A stretch of 29,286 bases of DNA from Fen-999 sp035505955 (GTDB taxonomy: Bacteria > Pseudomonadota > Gammaproteobacteria > Burkholderiales > Rhodocyclaceae), in NCBI GenBank assembly GCA_035505955.1, contig DATJQH010000046.1, forward strand, positions 1 to 29,286, read 5' to 3'. Numbering within the stretch: position 1 is the first letter of the stretch; each line of letters starts with the position of its first letter. Positions 8,508 through 16,456 of the stretch are shown one piece after another. Below the pieces are notes generated by a model. That model made no database searches. It was not told the DNA's origin and saw nothing but the letters and a program-made list of their open reading frames with translations. Made by a program: the position numbers and the translations under genes.

Positions 8508-10961
8508 TTGAGCGAATCCTGCTACCACTGCGGGCTGCCGGTTCCGGTCGGAATCGATCTTCCTGTTGAAATCGACGGCGTGCAGCGGGACATGTGCTGT
8601 GCCGGCTGCCAGGCCGTGGCGCAAGCGATCATCGGTGGCGGCCTGACCGACTACTACCGGCACCGGGACGCCTTGCCGGAGAGTCCGCGCGAGGCCGTAC
8701 CGCAGGCGCTGAAGGATCTCGGCCTGTTCGACCATCCCGACGTGCAGAAGAACTTCGTGCGGCCGATCGGGGAGCACGAACGGGAAGCGTCGCTGATCCT
8801 CGAAGGCATTACCTGTTCCGCCTGCGTCTGGCTCAATGAACAACATATTGCGCGACAGCCCGGCGTGACGGCGGTCGACATCAACTACGCCACGCACCGC
8901 GCGCGCGTGCGCTGGGACGAGCAGCGCATCAAGCTGTCGGCGATCCTGGAAGCCATCGCCGCCATCGGCTATCGTGCCCACCCCTACGACGCGGCGCGAT
9001 CGGAGCTGCTGGCGCAGAAGGAGCGGCGTACCGCACTCTGGCGTCTGTTCGTTGCCGGCTTCGGCATGATGCAGGTCATGATGTATGCGGTGCCGGTCTA
9101 CCTGGCCGACGAAGGCACGATGGCGCCCGACATCGAACAGTTGATGCGCTGGGCGGCCCTGATCCTGACCTTGCCGGTCATCCTCTACTCCGCGGCGCCT
9201 TTTTTCGTTCGGGCCTGGCGCGATCTGAAGCTGCGTCGCGTCGGCATGGACGTGCCGGTGGCGATCGGCGTCGGCAGCGCCTTTCTCGCCAGCGCATGGG
9301 CAACCATCACCGCGTCCGGGGACGTCTATTTCGACTCCGTGACGATGTTCGTTTTTTTCCTGCTGGGCGGCCGGTTTCTGGAAATGCTGGCGCGGCAGAA
9401 GGCCGCGCGCGGCGTGGAGACCCTGGCGCGGGCGCTGCCGGCATTTGCGGCGCGCTTCCTCGTCTACCCCGGCGGCGAAACAGAGAGCGTCGCCGTGGCC
9501 AATCTGGCGGCCGGCGACGTGGTGTTGGTGAAACCGGGCGAGACGGTGCCGGCGGATGGCCTTGTCGTCGAAGGCAGCAGCAGTGCCGATGAATCGCTTC
9601 TGACGGGCGAGAGCCGCCCGGTCGGCAAGCACGTGGGCGATTCGGTGATTGGCGGCACGGTCAATGTCGGCAGCCCGCTCATAGTGCAGGTCGAGCGCGT
9701 GGGCGAGTCGACGCGCCTGGCCTCGATCCAGCGCCTGATGGAACGGGCTGCGACCGAGAAGCCCAAGATCGTCGAGACGGCTGATCGCATTGCCGTGCGG
9801 TTTGTCGGCGTGCTGCTGGTATTGGCCGTGATCACGGGCTTGTTCTGGCTCAGGGTGGATCCGTCCCAGGCACTTTGGATATTCGTTGCCGTGCTGGTAG
9901 TGAGCTGTCCGTGCGCGCTCTCATTGGCAACTCCAGCGGCGCTGACGGTGGCGACGGGTGTCTTGTCGCGAAACGGTGTCCTGGTCACGCGTGGGCACGC
10001 AATTGAAACACTGGCGCGCGCAACGCATTTCGTGTTCGACAAGACCGGCACGCTCACGGAAGGGCGCCCGCAACTCGTTGAGACGTTGCCGCTGGGCGGC
10101 CGGAGCGAGGCGGAAGCCGTCGCCCTTGCCGGGGCCATGGAACTGGGATCGGAACATCCCATCGGCCGGGCACTGCGCGAGGCCGCGGGTCCGTTGTCGG
10201 CAACCGCGGTCGAGGGCCTTCGCGATACACACGCCGTAACGGGCAAAGGCATGGAAGCGCAGTATGGAGAGCGTACCGTGCGGTTGGGGACGCCCGAGTT
10301 CGCCGGCGCATTGCATCAGGAGACACTTCCCGACCTCGCTGCGGCCTGGCGCGCCAGCGGCGACATTGTCGTGACGTTGGCTGATCACGGGGGCTGGCTG
10401 GGTATCTTTCGCCTGGCTGACCGGCTCCGCGCGGGGGCGGCTGAAGCGCTGGCGGCCCTCAAGGCCCAGGGAGCTCAACTCACTGTCTTGAGCGGAGACG
10501 CGCCCGAAGCCGTTGGCAGGATTGGCAAAGAGTTGGGAATCGACTCCGCGTTCGGCGGCATGACCCCCGAAGCCAAGCACGAGGCCATTCGTCGGCTGCA
10601 GCAGGAAGGCGCACTCGTCGCCATGGTGGGCGACGGTGTCAACGATGCGCCTGTTCTGGCTCAGGCCCATGTATCGGTGGCCATGGGCGGGGGCACGGAT
10701 CTGGCGCGAAGTCAGGGGGATGTCGTGCTTCTTTCGAACGACCTCGGGCATCTTGCTGGTGGTGTGCGGACGGCGCGCAAGACGCTGCGTGTGATCCGGC
10801 AGAACCTTGCCTGGGCATTTGTCTACAATGTCGTCGCAATTCCGCTGGCCATGGCGGGCCACGTTACCCCTTGGCTTGCCGGAATCGGCATGTCGGCCAG
10901 TTCGCTTCTGGTCGTGTTGAATGCATTGCGTCTTCAGAAGCAAGACGGGAGACGTGTATAG
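8508..10961 (+). CDS. ccoI: cbb3 oxidase-associated copper-translocating P-type ATPase CcoI
   Basis: P1B-type ATPase that exports copper to the periplasmic side for cbb3 oxidase maturation. The 817-aa protein starts with a Cys-rich metal-binding module (C5xxC8, then C30 C31xxC34). An HMA domain follows with ITCSAC (C103, C106). Then come the transmembrane domain, the TGES actuator motif (366-369), the ion-site CPC at 467-469, the phosphorylated D511 in DKTGT, the SEHP nucleotide-site motif and GDGVNDAP. The additional N-terminal cysteine module separates it from the CopA at 24986. The start is a TTG at 8508, because no ATG or GTG is well placed. It is followed 10 bp later by ccoS. Confidence 0.94.
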   Translation: MSESCYHCGLPVPVGIDLPVEIDGVQRDMCCAGCQAVAQAIIGGGLTDYYRHRDALPESPREAVPQALKDLGLFDHPDVQKNFVRPIGEHEREASLILEGITCSACVWLNEQHIARQPGVTAVDINYATHRARVRWDEQRIKLSAILEAIAAIGYRAHPYDAARSELLAQKERRTALWRLFVAGFGMMQVMMYAVPVYLADEGTMAPDIEQLMRWAALILTLPVILYSAAPFFVRAWRDLKLRRVGMDVPVAIGVGSAFLASAWATITASGDVYFDSVTMFVFFLLGGRFLEMLARQKAARGVETLARALPAFAARFLVYPGGETESVAVANLAAGDVVLVKPGETVPADGLVVEGSSSADESLLTGESRPVGKHVGDSVIGGTVNVGSPLIVQVERVGESTRLASIQRLMERAATEKPKIVETADRIAVRFVGVLLVLAVITGLFWLRVDPSQALWIFVAVLVVSCPCALSLATPAALTVATGVLSRNGVLVTRGHAIETLARATHFVFDKTGTLTEGRPQLVETLPLGGRSEAEAVALAGAMELGSEHPIGRALREAAGPLSATAVEGLRDTHAVTGKGMEAQYGERTVRLGTPEFAGALHQETLPDLAAAWRASGDIVVTLADHGGWLGIFRLADRLRAGAAEALAALKAQGAQLTVLSGDAPEAVGRIGKELGIDSAFGGMTPEAKHEAIRRLQQEGALVAMVGDGVNDAPVLAQAHVSVAMGGGTDLARSQGDVVLLSNDLGHLAGGVRTARKTLRVIRQNLAWAFVYNVVAIPLAMAGHVTPWLAGIGMSASSLLVVLNALRLQKQDGRRV

Positions 10962-10971
10962 AGGAATCGCA

Positions 10972-11175
10972 ATGGACATCATGTTCCTGCTCGTCCCGCT
11001 ATCGGTGGCGCTGGTATTCGTCATTGCTGTCCTCTTCTGGTGGTCTCTTCGTCATGGCCAGTTCGAAGATCTCGAGGGCCCTGCTTATCGGATCCTCATG
11101 GACGATGACAGTCCGGCCAAAGGGGCCGATGGCAACCAATCGGGGCGCGACGACAACAAGGGGCCCAGCTCATAA
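10972..11175 (+). CDS. ccoS: cbb3-type oxidase assembly protein CcoS
   Basis: A 67-aa protein with one N-terminal membrane helix (about residues 3-24). It is followed by the family signature WWSLRHGQFEDLEGPAYRIL and a short acidic, polar tail. CcoS is needed for heme and copper insertion into the cbb3 catalytic subunit. GAGGA 6-10 nt upstream supports the ATG. It is probably co-transcribed with ccoI. Confidence 0.93.
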   Translation: MDIMFLLVPLSVALVFVIAVLFWWSLRHGQFEDLEGPAYRILMDDDSPAKGADGNQSGRDDNKGPSS

Positions 11176-11186
11176 CGAGCCACTTT

Positions 11187-11200
11187 TTGATCCAGGTCAA
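11187..11200. promoter_or_regulatory. FNR box 1 (promoter of the putative small RNA)
   Basis: TTGATCCAGGTCAA, a 14-bp FNR/Anr dyad (TTGAT-N4-GTCAA), starts 12 bp after the ccoS stop. Its centre is 11193.5. A -10-like CATACT lies at 11223-11228, which is the class II distance for a start at about 11235. Confidence 0.78.
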
Positions 11201-11234
11201 TAAGCGCCCCCCATGCTTTACCCATACTCCGATC

Positions 11235-11331
11235 CCGGTATTCGTCAGATGCGGAGTCGTTTTGCCGCGCCTGATGTTTTGGTTAGTCTCTCTGTTGGGG
11301 TTGGGGGTGCGCTTCGGCGCACCCTTTTTTT
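11235..11331 (+). ncRNA. Putative FNR-activated small RNA (about 97 nt) between ccoS and ccoN
   Basis: The start is predicted from FNR box 1 (centred at -41.5) and the -10 CATACT; the end is the T tract of a strong terminator. The RNA would fold a 5' hairpin (CGTCAG 11243-11248 with CTGATG 11271-11276, plus inner GCGG/CCGC). A pyrimidine- and G/U-rich single-stranded linker with CTCTCT (11288-11293) follows, then the terminator hairpin. No convincing ORF is present; the frame from the ATG at 11250 runs into the terminator with no stop. This architecture resembles Hfq-dependent sRNAs such as E. coli FnrS, but I see no sequence match. The alternative is that 11305-11331 simply terminates ccoIS. 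Confidence 0.5.
11305..11331 (+). terminator. Strong rho-independent terminator with UUCG loop
   Basis: A perfect 8-bp stem GGGTGCGC/GCGCACCC closes a TTCG tetraloop and is followed by seven Ts (11325-11331). It lies between two FNR promoters and isolates ccoN from upstream transcription. Confidence 0.93.
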
Positions 11332-11348
11332 CAAGCGCAAATCAATAC

Positions 11349-11368
11349 AATTAATTGCGGCATTAATT
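11349..11368. repeat. AT-rich inverted repeat upstream of the ccoN promoter
   Basis: AATTAAT and ATTAATT form a perfect 7-bp inverted repeat around TGCGGC, in otherwise GC-rich DNA. It is centred about 35 bp upstream of FNR box 2, near -76 from the predicted ccoN start. It could be an UP-like element or an operator for a second regulator; no known site is recognised. Confidence 0.5.
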
Positions 11369-11386
11369 ATTTTCCCAGCCCCGTTT

Positions 11387-11400
11387 TTGATCTGAGTCAA
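11387..11400. promoter_or_regulatory. FNR box 2 (ccoN promoter)
   Basis: TTGATCTGAGTCAA, centre 11393.5. The -10-like TATGCT lies at 11422-11427, giving a start near 11434 and an 88-nt leader before ccoN. FNR/Anr activation of ccoNOQP under low oxygen is well known in proteobacteria. Confidence 0.85.
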
Positions 11401-11522
11401 AATGCCGCATCTTGCTGTCGTTATGCTCCGCGCCAGCGGCTGATCAGGCGTCCAGTTTTTGTCGTGTGATCGGGCGTTTGGGAGGCTCAAAACTTTTCTT
11501 GTTCTTCATGAGGTGAATCCAC

Positions 11523-12959
11523 ATGCAATCGCAAGCGACTTATAACTACAAAGTCGTGCGCCAGTTTGCCGTGATGACCGTGATTTGGGGCATCGTCGGT
11601 ATGCTGGTGGGCGTCATCATCGCCGCTCAACTGGTCTGGCCACAGTTGAACCTCTTCGAGTTCCTGGGGTATGGACGTCTTCGCCCGTTGCACACCAACG
11701 CGGTGATCTTTGCGTTCGGCGGTTGCGCTCTGTTCGCCACGTCCTACTACTCGGTGCAGCGGACATGCCATACGTCGCTGTTCCTGCCGGGACTCGCGTC
11801 ATTCACCTTCTGGGCCTGGCAACTTGTCATCCTGTTGGCCGCGCTGAGCCTGCCGCTGGGCTTCACGACCGGCAAGGAATACGCCGAACTCGAGTGGCCG
11901 ATCGACATCCTGATCACGGTGGTCTGGGTCAGCTATGCGATCGTGTTCTTCGGCACGATCGGCATCCGCAAGACGCCGCACATCTATGTGTCCAACTGGT
12001 TCTTCGGCGCGATGATCATTGCGGTTGCGTTGCTACACCTGGTTAACAGCGCCGAGATTCCGATCCTCGCTGCTGGCATCCTGACCCCGCGTTCCTACTC
12101 GGTCTACGCCGGCGTGCAGGACGCGATGGTGCAGTGGTGGTACGGTCACAACGCGGTGGGCTTCTTCCTGACCGCAGGCTTCCTCGGCATCATGTACTAC
12201 TTCGTGCCGAAGCAGGCCGGTCGCCCCGTCTATTCGTATCGCCTCTCGGTGGTGCACTTCTGGGCCCTGATCTTCACGTACATGTGGGCCGGCCCGCACC
12301 ACCTGCACTACACCGCGCTGCCTGACTGGGCGCAATCGCTTGGCATGCTGTTCTCGCTGATCCTGCTGGCGCCGAGCTGGGGCGGCATGATCAACGGCAT
12401 CATGACGCTGTCCGGTGCATGGCACAAGCTGCGCGATGACCCGATCCTGAAGTTCCTGATCACGTCGCTGTCGTTCTACGGCATGTCGACGTTCGAAGGC
12501 CCGATGATGTCGGTCAAGACCGTCAACGCGCTGTCGCACTACACCGACTGGACGATCGGTCACGTGCACTCCGGTGCGCTGGGCTGGGTGGCGATGGTGT
12601 CGATCGGTGCGCTGTACTACCTGCTGCCGCGCCTCTTCGGTAGGACCGAGATGTATTCGACCCGCCTGATCAACGTCCACTTCTGGCTTGCGACTCTTGG
12701 TGCCGTTCTCTACATCGCCGCGCTCTGGATCTCCGGTGTGATGCAAGGCCTGATGTGGCGCGCCACCAACGCCGACGGCACGCTGACCTACTCCTTCGTC
12801 GAGTCGGTGAAGGCGTCGTATCCGTTCTGGACGATCCGTGTGGTCGGCGGTCTGATATACCTGGTTGGTATGCTGATCATGGCCTACAACATGTTCAAGA
12901 CCATAGCGGGCGGCAAGTCCGTCGATGTGCCGGTTGTGGCACCCGCCGCCGCTCACTAA
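11523..12959 (+). CDS. ccoN: cbb3-type cytochrome c oxidase subunit I
   Basis: Catalytic heme-copper subunit of the high-affinity terminal oxidase; reduces O2 and pumps protons across the inner membrane. The 478-aa protein has about 12 hydrophobic helices. Visible ligands are H57 (low-spin heme b), H209 in WWYGHN (CuB), H259 and H260 in GPHHLHYT (CuB), and H347 and H349 in IGHVHSG (hemes b3 and b). Y253, 44 residues after H209, fits the CcoN-specific cross-linked tyrosine. GAGGTG is 7-12 nt before the ATG. It heads ccoNOQP behind FNR box 2. Confidence 0.97.
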   Translation: MQSQATYNYKVVRQFAVMTVIWGIVGMLVGVIIAAQLVWPQLNLFEFLGYGRLRPLHTNAVIFAFGGCALFATSYYSVQRTCHTSLFLPGLASFTFWAWQLVILLAALSLPLGFTTGKEYAELEWPIDILITVVWVSYAIVFFGTIGIRKTPHIYVSNWFFGAMIIAVALLHLVNSAEIPILAAGILTPRSYSVYAGVQDAMVQWWYGHNAVGFFLTAGFLGIMYYFVPKQAGRPVYSYRLSVVHFWALIFTYMWAGPHHLHYTALPDWAQSLGMLFSLILLAPSWGGMINGIMTLSGAWHKLRDDPILKFLITSLSFYGMSTFEGPMMSVKTVNALSHYTDWTIGHVHSGALGWVAMVSIGALYYLLPRLFGRTEMYSTRLINVHFWLATLGAVLYIAALWISGVMQGLMWRATNADGTLTYSFVESVKASYPFWTIRVVGGLIYLVGMLIMAYNMFKTIAGGKSVDVPVVAPAAAH

Positions 12960-12977
12960 GGGGAGGAAGATTCAATC

Positions 12978-13589
12978 ATGCTGACTCACGAGCAAATCGA
13001 AAAAAGCAACACGTGGATGATCATCCTCATTCTGCTGGCGGTGATCTGGGGCGGTCTGGTGGAAATCGTGCCGCTGTTTTTCCAGAAGTCGACCACGACG
13101 CCGGTAAATGAGCTGGTCAAGCCCTATGACGCCCTGCGTCTGGCGGGACGGGACATCTACATTCGCGAAGGCTGCTATCTCTGCCACTCGCAAATGATTC
13201 GTCCGTTCCGTGCCGAGACCGAGCGCTATGGACACTACTCGGTGGCGGGTGAATTTGTGTACGATCACCCCTTCCAGTGGGGCTCCAAGCGCACCGGCCC
13301 GGATCTGGCGCGTGTCGGCGGCCGTTACTCCGACCAATGGCAACGGATTCACCTGCTGAATCCGCGCAACGTTGTGCCGGAATCGGCGATGCCTGCCTAC
13401 TACTGGCTCGATCGCCCGATCAAGGATCCGGTCATCGGGGCCAAGATGGGCGCGATGCGGGTGCTTGGCGTACCCTACACCGACAAGGACATCGCTGAGG
13501 CGCCGAAAGCACTCGAGGGCAAGACTGAGTTGGATGCCCTGATTGCCTACCTGCAGGGTCTCGGTACCGCCCTGAAGCAGACGCGCTAA
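12978..13589 (+). CDS. ccoO: cbb3-type cytochrome c oxidase subunit II (mono-heme c)
   Basis: A 203-aa membrane-anchored cytochrome c that passes electrons from CcoP to CcoN. An N-terminal helix (about residues 13-33) leads to a periplasmic domain with one heme c site, CYLCH (C66, C69, H70), and the CcoO signature SQMIRPFRAETERYG. A later Met in SAMPAYYW is a likely axial ligand. GGGGAGGA upstream supports the ATG. The next gene starts at the base after its stop. Confidence 0.96.
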   Translation: MLTHEQIEKSNTWMIILILLAVIWGGLVEIVPLFFQKSTTTPVNELVKPYDALRLAGRDIYIREGCYLCHSQMIRPFRAETERYGHYSVAGEFVYDHPFQWGSKRTGPDLARVGGRYSDQWQRIHLLNPRNVVPESAMPAYYWLDRPIKDPVIGAKMGAMRVLGVPYTDKDIAEAPKALEGKTELDALIAYLQGLGTALKQTR

Positions 13590-13772
13590 ATGGACATCAA
13601 CGACCTGCGCTCCCTCACGACGGTCATCATGCTGGTGGTGTTTGCCGGCATCGTCTGGTGGGCTTACTCGGCCAAGTACAAGCAGGCCTTCGAGGAAGCT
13701 GCGCAGCTGCCCTTGGACGATGATTCAGATATCGTCCCGGGTTCGCGCAGCGCAGGTCAATCCGACAAATAG
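13590..13772 (+). CDS. ccoQ: cbb3-type oxidase small subunit CcoQ (FixQ)
   Basis: A 60-aa protein with a single membrane helix (about residues 11-27) and an acidic cytoplasmic tail. The core WAYSAKYKQAFEEAAQLPL is typical of CcoQ/FixQ, which stabilises the cbb3 complex. It begins directly after the ccoO stop (TAAATG), so translation is coupled, and is followed 12 bp later by ccoP. Confidence 0.92.
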   Translation: MDINDLRSLTTVIMLVVFAGIVWWAYSAKYKQAFEEAAQLPLDDDSDIVPGSRSAGQSDK

Positions 13773-13784
13773 GGGAAACCGAAC

Positions 13785-14807
13785 ATGGATCTCAACAATA
13801 CTCTTGATTTGCCAGCCTTTTGGAGCCTGTATGTCATCGTGATCTCGCTCGTCGGGATCATTGGCTGCGGCGTGTTCCTGTGGATGCAGGGCGGTGTGAG
13901 GTACAACCCGGGCCAGACGACCGGTCACGTGTGGGACGAAACCTTGGCCGAGTACAGCAACCCGCTGCCGAACTGGTGGCGCTGGCTGTTCTACATCACG
14001 GTGTTCTTCTCGCTCGCTTATCTGGCCATCTTCCCGGGTCTTGGCACCTTCGGCGGCAAGCTTGGTTGGAGCATGCGTGGCCAGTACGACGAGGAAATGA
14101 AGAAGGCGGACCAGCAATACGGTCCGATCTTCAATAAGTTCCTCAACCAGGACATCATGACCGTGGCCGCGAACCCTGAGGCCAAGGAAATGGGTCAGCG
14201 CTTGTTCCTGACGTACTGCGCGCAATGCCACGGTTCCGACGCCAAGGGCGGCAAGGGCTTCCCGAACCTGACCGATGGCGTTTGGCTCTGGGGGGGCACG
14301 CCCGCTCGCATCGAGGAGACGATCTCCAAGGGGCGGGACGCGGTGATGACGCCGAAGGGTGTCAAGCCTGACATGGATGCCGAGCAGATCAAGGACGTGG
14401 TCAATTACGTCCGCTCCCTCGCGGGGCTGTCGAACGACGCGATTCGCGCCCAGCGCGGCAAGGAACTGTTCCCGGTTGCTTGCGCAGCCTGCCACGGACC
14501 GGAAGCCAAGGGGAATCAGGAAGCCGGCTATCCGAACCTGACCAACGGCAAGGCCTCCGAGCGGTTGTACGGTACGGACGAGGCGACCATGGTCCAGACC
14601 GTGACCAATGGGCGCATCAACCGGATGCCGGCTTGGGGCGAGTTCCTCGGCCCGGCCAAGGTGCACATCCTTGCCGCATACGTCTGGGGTCTGGGTGGTG
14701 GCGTGAAGCCCGCACCTGCCGCTCCTGTGGCGGAAGGCGCCGCTGACCAAGCGGCCGCACCGGCCGCGGGCGCAGCGACGAATGTTCCGCTGCATAGCGG
14801 CAACTGA
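13785..14807 (+). CDS. ccoP: cbb3-type cytochrome c oxidase subunit III (di-heme c)
   Basis: A 340-aa di-heme cytochrome c that receives electrons from soluble cytochromes. Two N-terminal helices (about 12-34 and 65-84) flank the CcoP signature HVWDETLAEYSNPLPNWW. Two periplasmic cytochrome domains follow, with CAQCH (C145, C148, H149) and CAACH (C233, C236, H237). The last 30 residues are Ala/Pro-rich, longer than in many CcoP proteins, and look like a flexible tail. GGGG 8-11 nt upstream precedes the ATG. Confidence 0.96.
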   Translation: MDLNNTLDLPAFWSLYVIVISLVGIIGCGVFLWMQGGVRYNPGQTTGHVWDETLAEYSNPLPNWWRWLFYITVFFSLAYLAIFPGLGTFGGKLGWSMRGQYDEEMKKADQQYGPIFNKFLNQDIMTVAANPEAKEMGQRLFLTYCAQCHGSDAKGGKGFPNLTDGVWLWGGTPARIEETISKGRDAVMTPKGVKPDMDAEQIKDVVNYVRSLAGLSNDAIRAQRGKELFPVACAACHGPEAKGNQEAGYPNLTNGKASERLYGTDEATMVQTVTNGRINRMPAWGEFLGPAKVHILAAYVWGLGGGVKPAPAAPVAEGAADQAAAPAAGAATNVPLHSGN

Positions 14808-14819
14808 GTTTGACCGACT

Positions 14820-14844
14820 CCCCGGTCGCCCTGCGCGACCGGGG
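14820..14844 (+). terminator. Hairpin after ccoP, possible terminator
   Basis: A perfect 10-bp stem CCCCGGTCGC/GCGACCGGGG with a 5-nt loop lies 12 bp past the ccoP stop. The downstream sequence (GGTTGTTCCT) lacks a real T tract. It may attenuate or protect the ccoNOQP mRNA rather than fully terminate it. Confidence 0.5.
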
Positions 14845-14950
14845 GGTTGTTCCTGATGGACAGTGCGCAGTCGGAGGAAGTGCCTGCTAACATTGGAAAT
14901 GCAGGCGGGCGTGTAGCAGCAGCCGCGACAGTCTTTCGCGGATCGCCGGC

Positions 14951-14980
14951 TTGACCGGAAGGGCGTAACGGGGGTACGTT
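14951..14980 (+). promoter_or_regulatory. Possible promoter of ccoG-ccoH
   Basis: TTGACC (14951-14956) and TACGTT (14975-14980) are 18 bp apart. The -35 is good and the -10 is poor. It contains no FNR box. Transcription from here would start near 14987, which favours the ATG at 15038 over the TTG at 14993 as the ccoG start. Confidence 0.3.
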
Positions 14981-15037
14981 CCGAGGGTCGGGTTGGACAA
15001 CATCTCGCCACTTTCTCAATCCACCGAGTCACTACAA

Positions 15038-16456
15038 ATGAATCCAGAATCCCCCAACACCGCTGTAGCAGCCAACGGCGAACCAACCGCCACGCTGTAC
15101 GAAGCCCACAAGAAGATCTATCCGAAGTCCGTTACGGGCACCTTCGCCAACTGGCGCTGGGCGCTGGTCTGGTTTACCCAACTGCTGTTTTATGGCCTCT
15201 GCTGGCTACCCTGGAACGGGCGTCAGTCAGTCCTGTTCGACGTAGTTCAGCGCAAGTTCTACATCTTTGGCCTCGTGTTCTGGCCGCAGGACGTCTTCTT
15301 CCTGGCGGTGCTGCTGATCATCTCGGCGTACGCCCTGTTCCTCTTTACCGCGGTCGGGGGGCGCTTGTGGTGTGGCTACGCATGTCCGCAGACCGTCTAT
15401 ACGGAGATCTTCCTCTGGATCGAAGAGAAGATCGACGGTGACCGCAATGCCCAGATCAAGTTGGCCGGAGCACCGCTTGGTGGCGCCAAGGTGGCCAAGC
15501 GCACTCTGAAGTACGGTGCATGGGGACTGCTCTCCGTGTGGACCGGATTTACTTTCGTTGGCTACTTCACGCCAATGAAGGACTTGGTGCAAGAAGCCGC
15601 AACGCTATCGTTCGGCCCTTGGGAATGGACCTGGATCGTCCTCTATTCCGGATTCACCTACATGTTCGCCGGGCATCTGCGTGAGCAGGTCTGCAAGTAC
15701 ATGTGTCCCTACGCAAGATTCCAGGGCGTGATGTTCGACCCGGATACGCTGGTCATCACCTACGATCCGGAACGTGGCGAGCCGCGTGGCGCGCGCAGGA
15801 AGGGTCTCGACTACAAGGCCTCCGGCTTGGGCGAATGCATCGATTGCGACCTGTGCGTGGCGGTATGCCCGACCGGGATCGATATCCGCAAGGGACTCCA
15901 ATACGAGTGTATTGGTTGCGCCGCCTGCATCGATGTTTGCGATCAGGTGATGGACAAGATGAGCTACCCGCGCGGCCTGATTCGCTACACGACCGAGAAT
16001 GCTCTGGCCAAGCATTGGGGCATGAAGGAAATCCTCGGGCATATCGTTCGCCCCAGGATCATGGTCTACATCGCCATCCTGACCGCAATCAGCCTGGCCT
16101 GGGTGTGGGGCCTGGCGACGAAGCCCCAACTGCGCGTCGACGTGATTCGCGACCGGATGACGCTGGTGCGCGAAGCCGACGACGGAATGATCGAGAACGT
16201 GTTCATGCTGCAGGTGATGAACGTCTCGGAGGCCAACCAGCGTTATGCGGTTAGCGTGTCCGGTCTGAACAAGATTCAACTCATCGGCGACCCGGTCGTC
16301 GACGTCGAGTCGGCCAGCAACAAGAAGCTGACCTACCAGGTTCACGTTCCGCCCGAGTCGGCGGGAACCGGTTCGCACACGATCTACTTCGATGTCAAGT
16401 CCGTCTCCGACGACAAGGTCAACGTCCACGAAAAGGCAATATTCTTGATGCCATGA
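15038..16456 (+). CDS. ccoG: cbb3 oxidase accessory protein CcoG (FixG-type ferredoxin)
   Basis: A 472-aa membrane iron-sulfur protein implicated in copper reduction and assembly for cbb3 oxidase. Several N-terminal membrane helices carry CGYAC (C112, C116) and CKYMC (C219, C223). Two full [4Fe-4S] motifs follow: C267xxC270xxC273xxxC277P and C291xxC294xxC297xxxC301. A C-terminal Ig-like domain (FixG_C) comes after the last helix. The start is ambiguous: a TTG at 14993, preceded by GAGGG, would add 15 residues that do not look conserved, so I chose the ATG at 15038. It overlaps ccoH by ATGA. Confidence 0.93.
   Translation: MNPESPNTAVAANGEPTATLYEAHKKIYPKSVTGTFANWRWALVWFTQLLFYGLCWLPWNGRQSVLFDVVQRKFYIFGLVFWPQDVFFLAVLLIISAYALFLFTAVGGRLWCGYACPQTVYTEIFLWIEEKIDGDRNAQIKLAGAPLGGAKVAKRTLKYGAWGLLSVWTGFTFVGYFTPMKDLVQEAATLSFGPWEWTWIVLYSGFTYMFAGHLREQVCKYMCPYARFQGVMFDPDTLVITYDPERGEPRGARRKGLDYKASGLGECIDCDLCVAVCPTGIDIRKGLQYECIGCAACIDVCDQVMDKMSYPRGLIRYTTENALAKHWGMKEILGHIVRPRIMVYIAILTAISLAWVWGLATKPQLRVDVIRDRMTLVREADDGMIENVFMLQVMNVSEANQRYAVSVSGLNKIQLIGDPVVDVESASNKKLTYQVHVPPESAGTGSHTIYFDVKSVSDDKVNVHEKAIFLMP

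Noticed and set aside
7575..9632. Long minus-strand frame across the tRNA, SDR gene and ccoI.
   Set aside because: It runs through the tRNA and two well-supported genes on the opposite strand and shows no family signature.
11213..11395. 60-codon frame in the ccoS-ccoN gap.
   Set aside because: It has no ribosome site, crosses a strong terminator and ends in an AT-rich operator-like region; the DNA is better explained as regulatory and non-coding.
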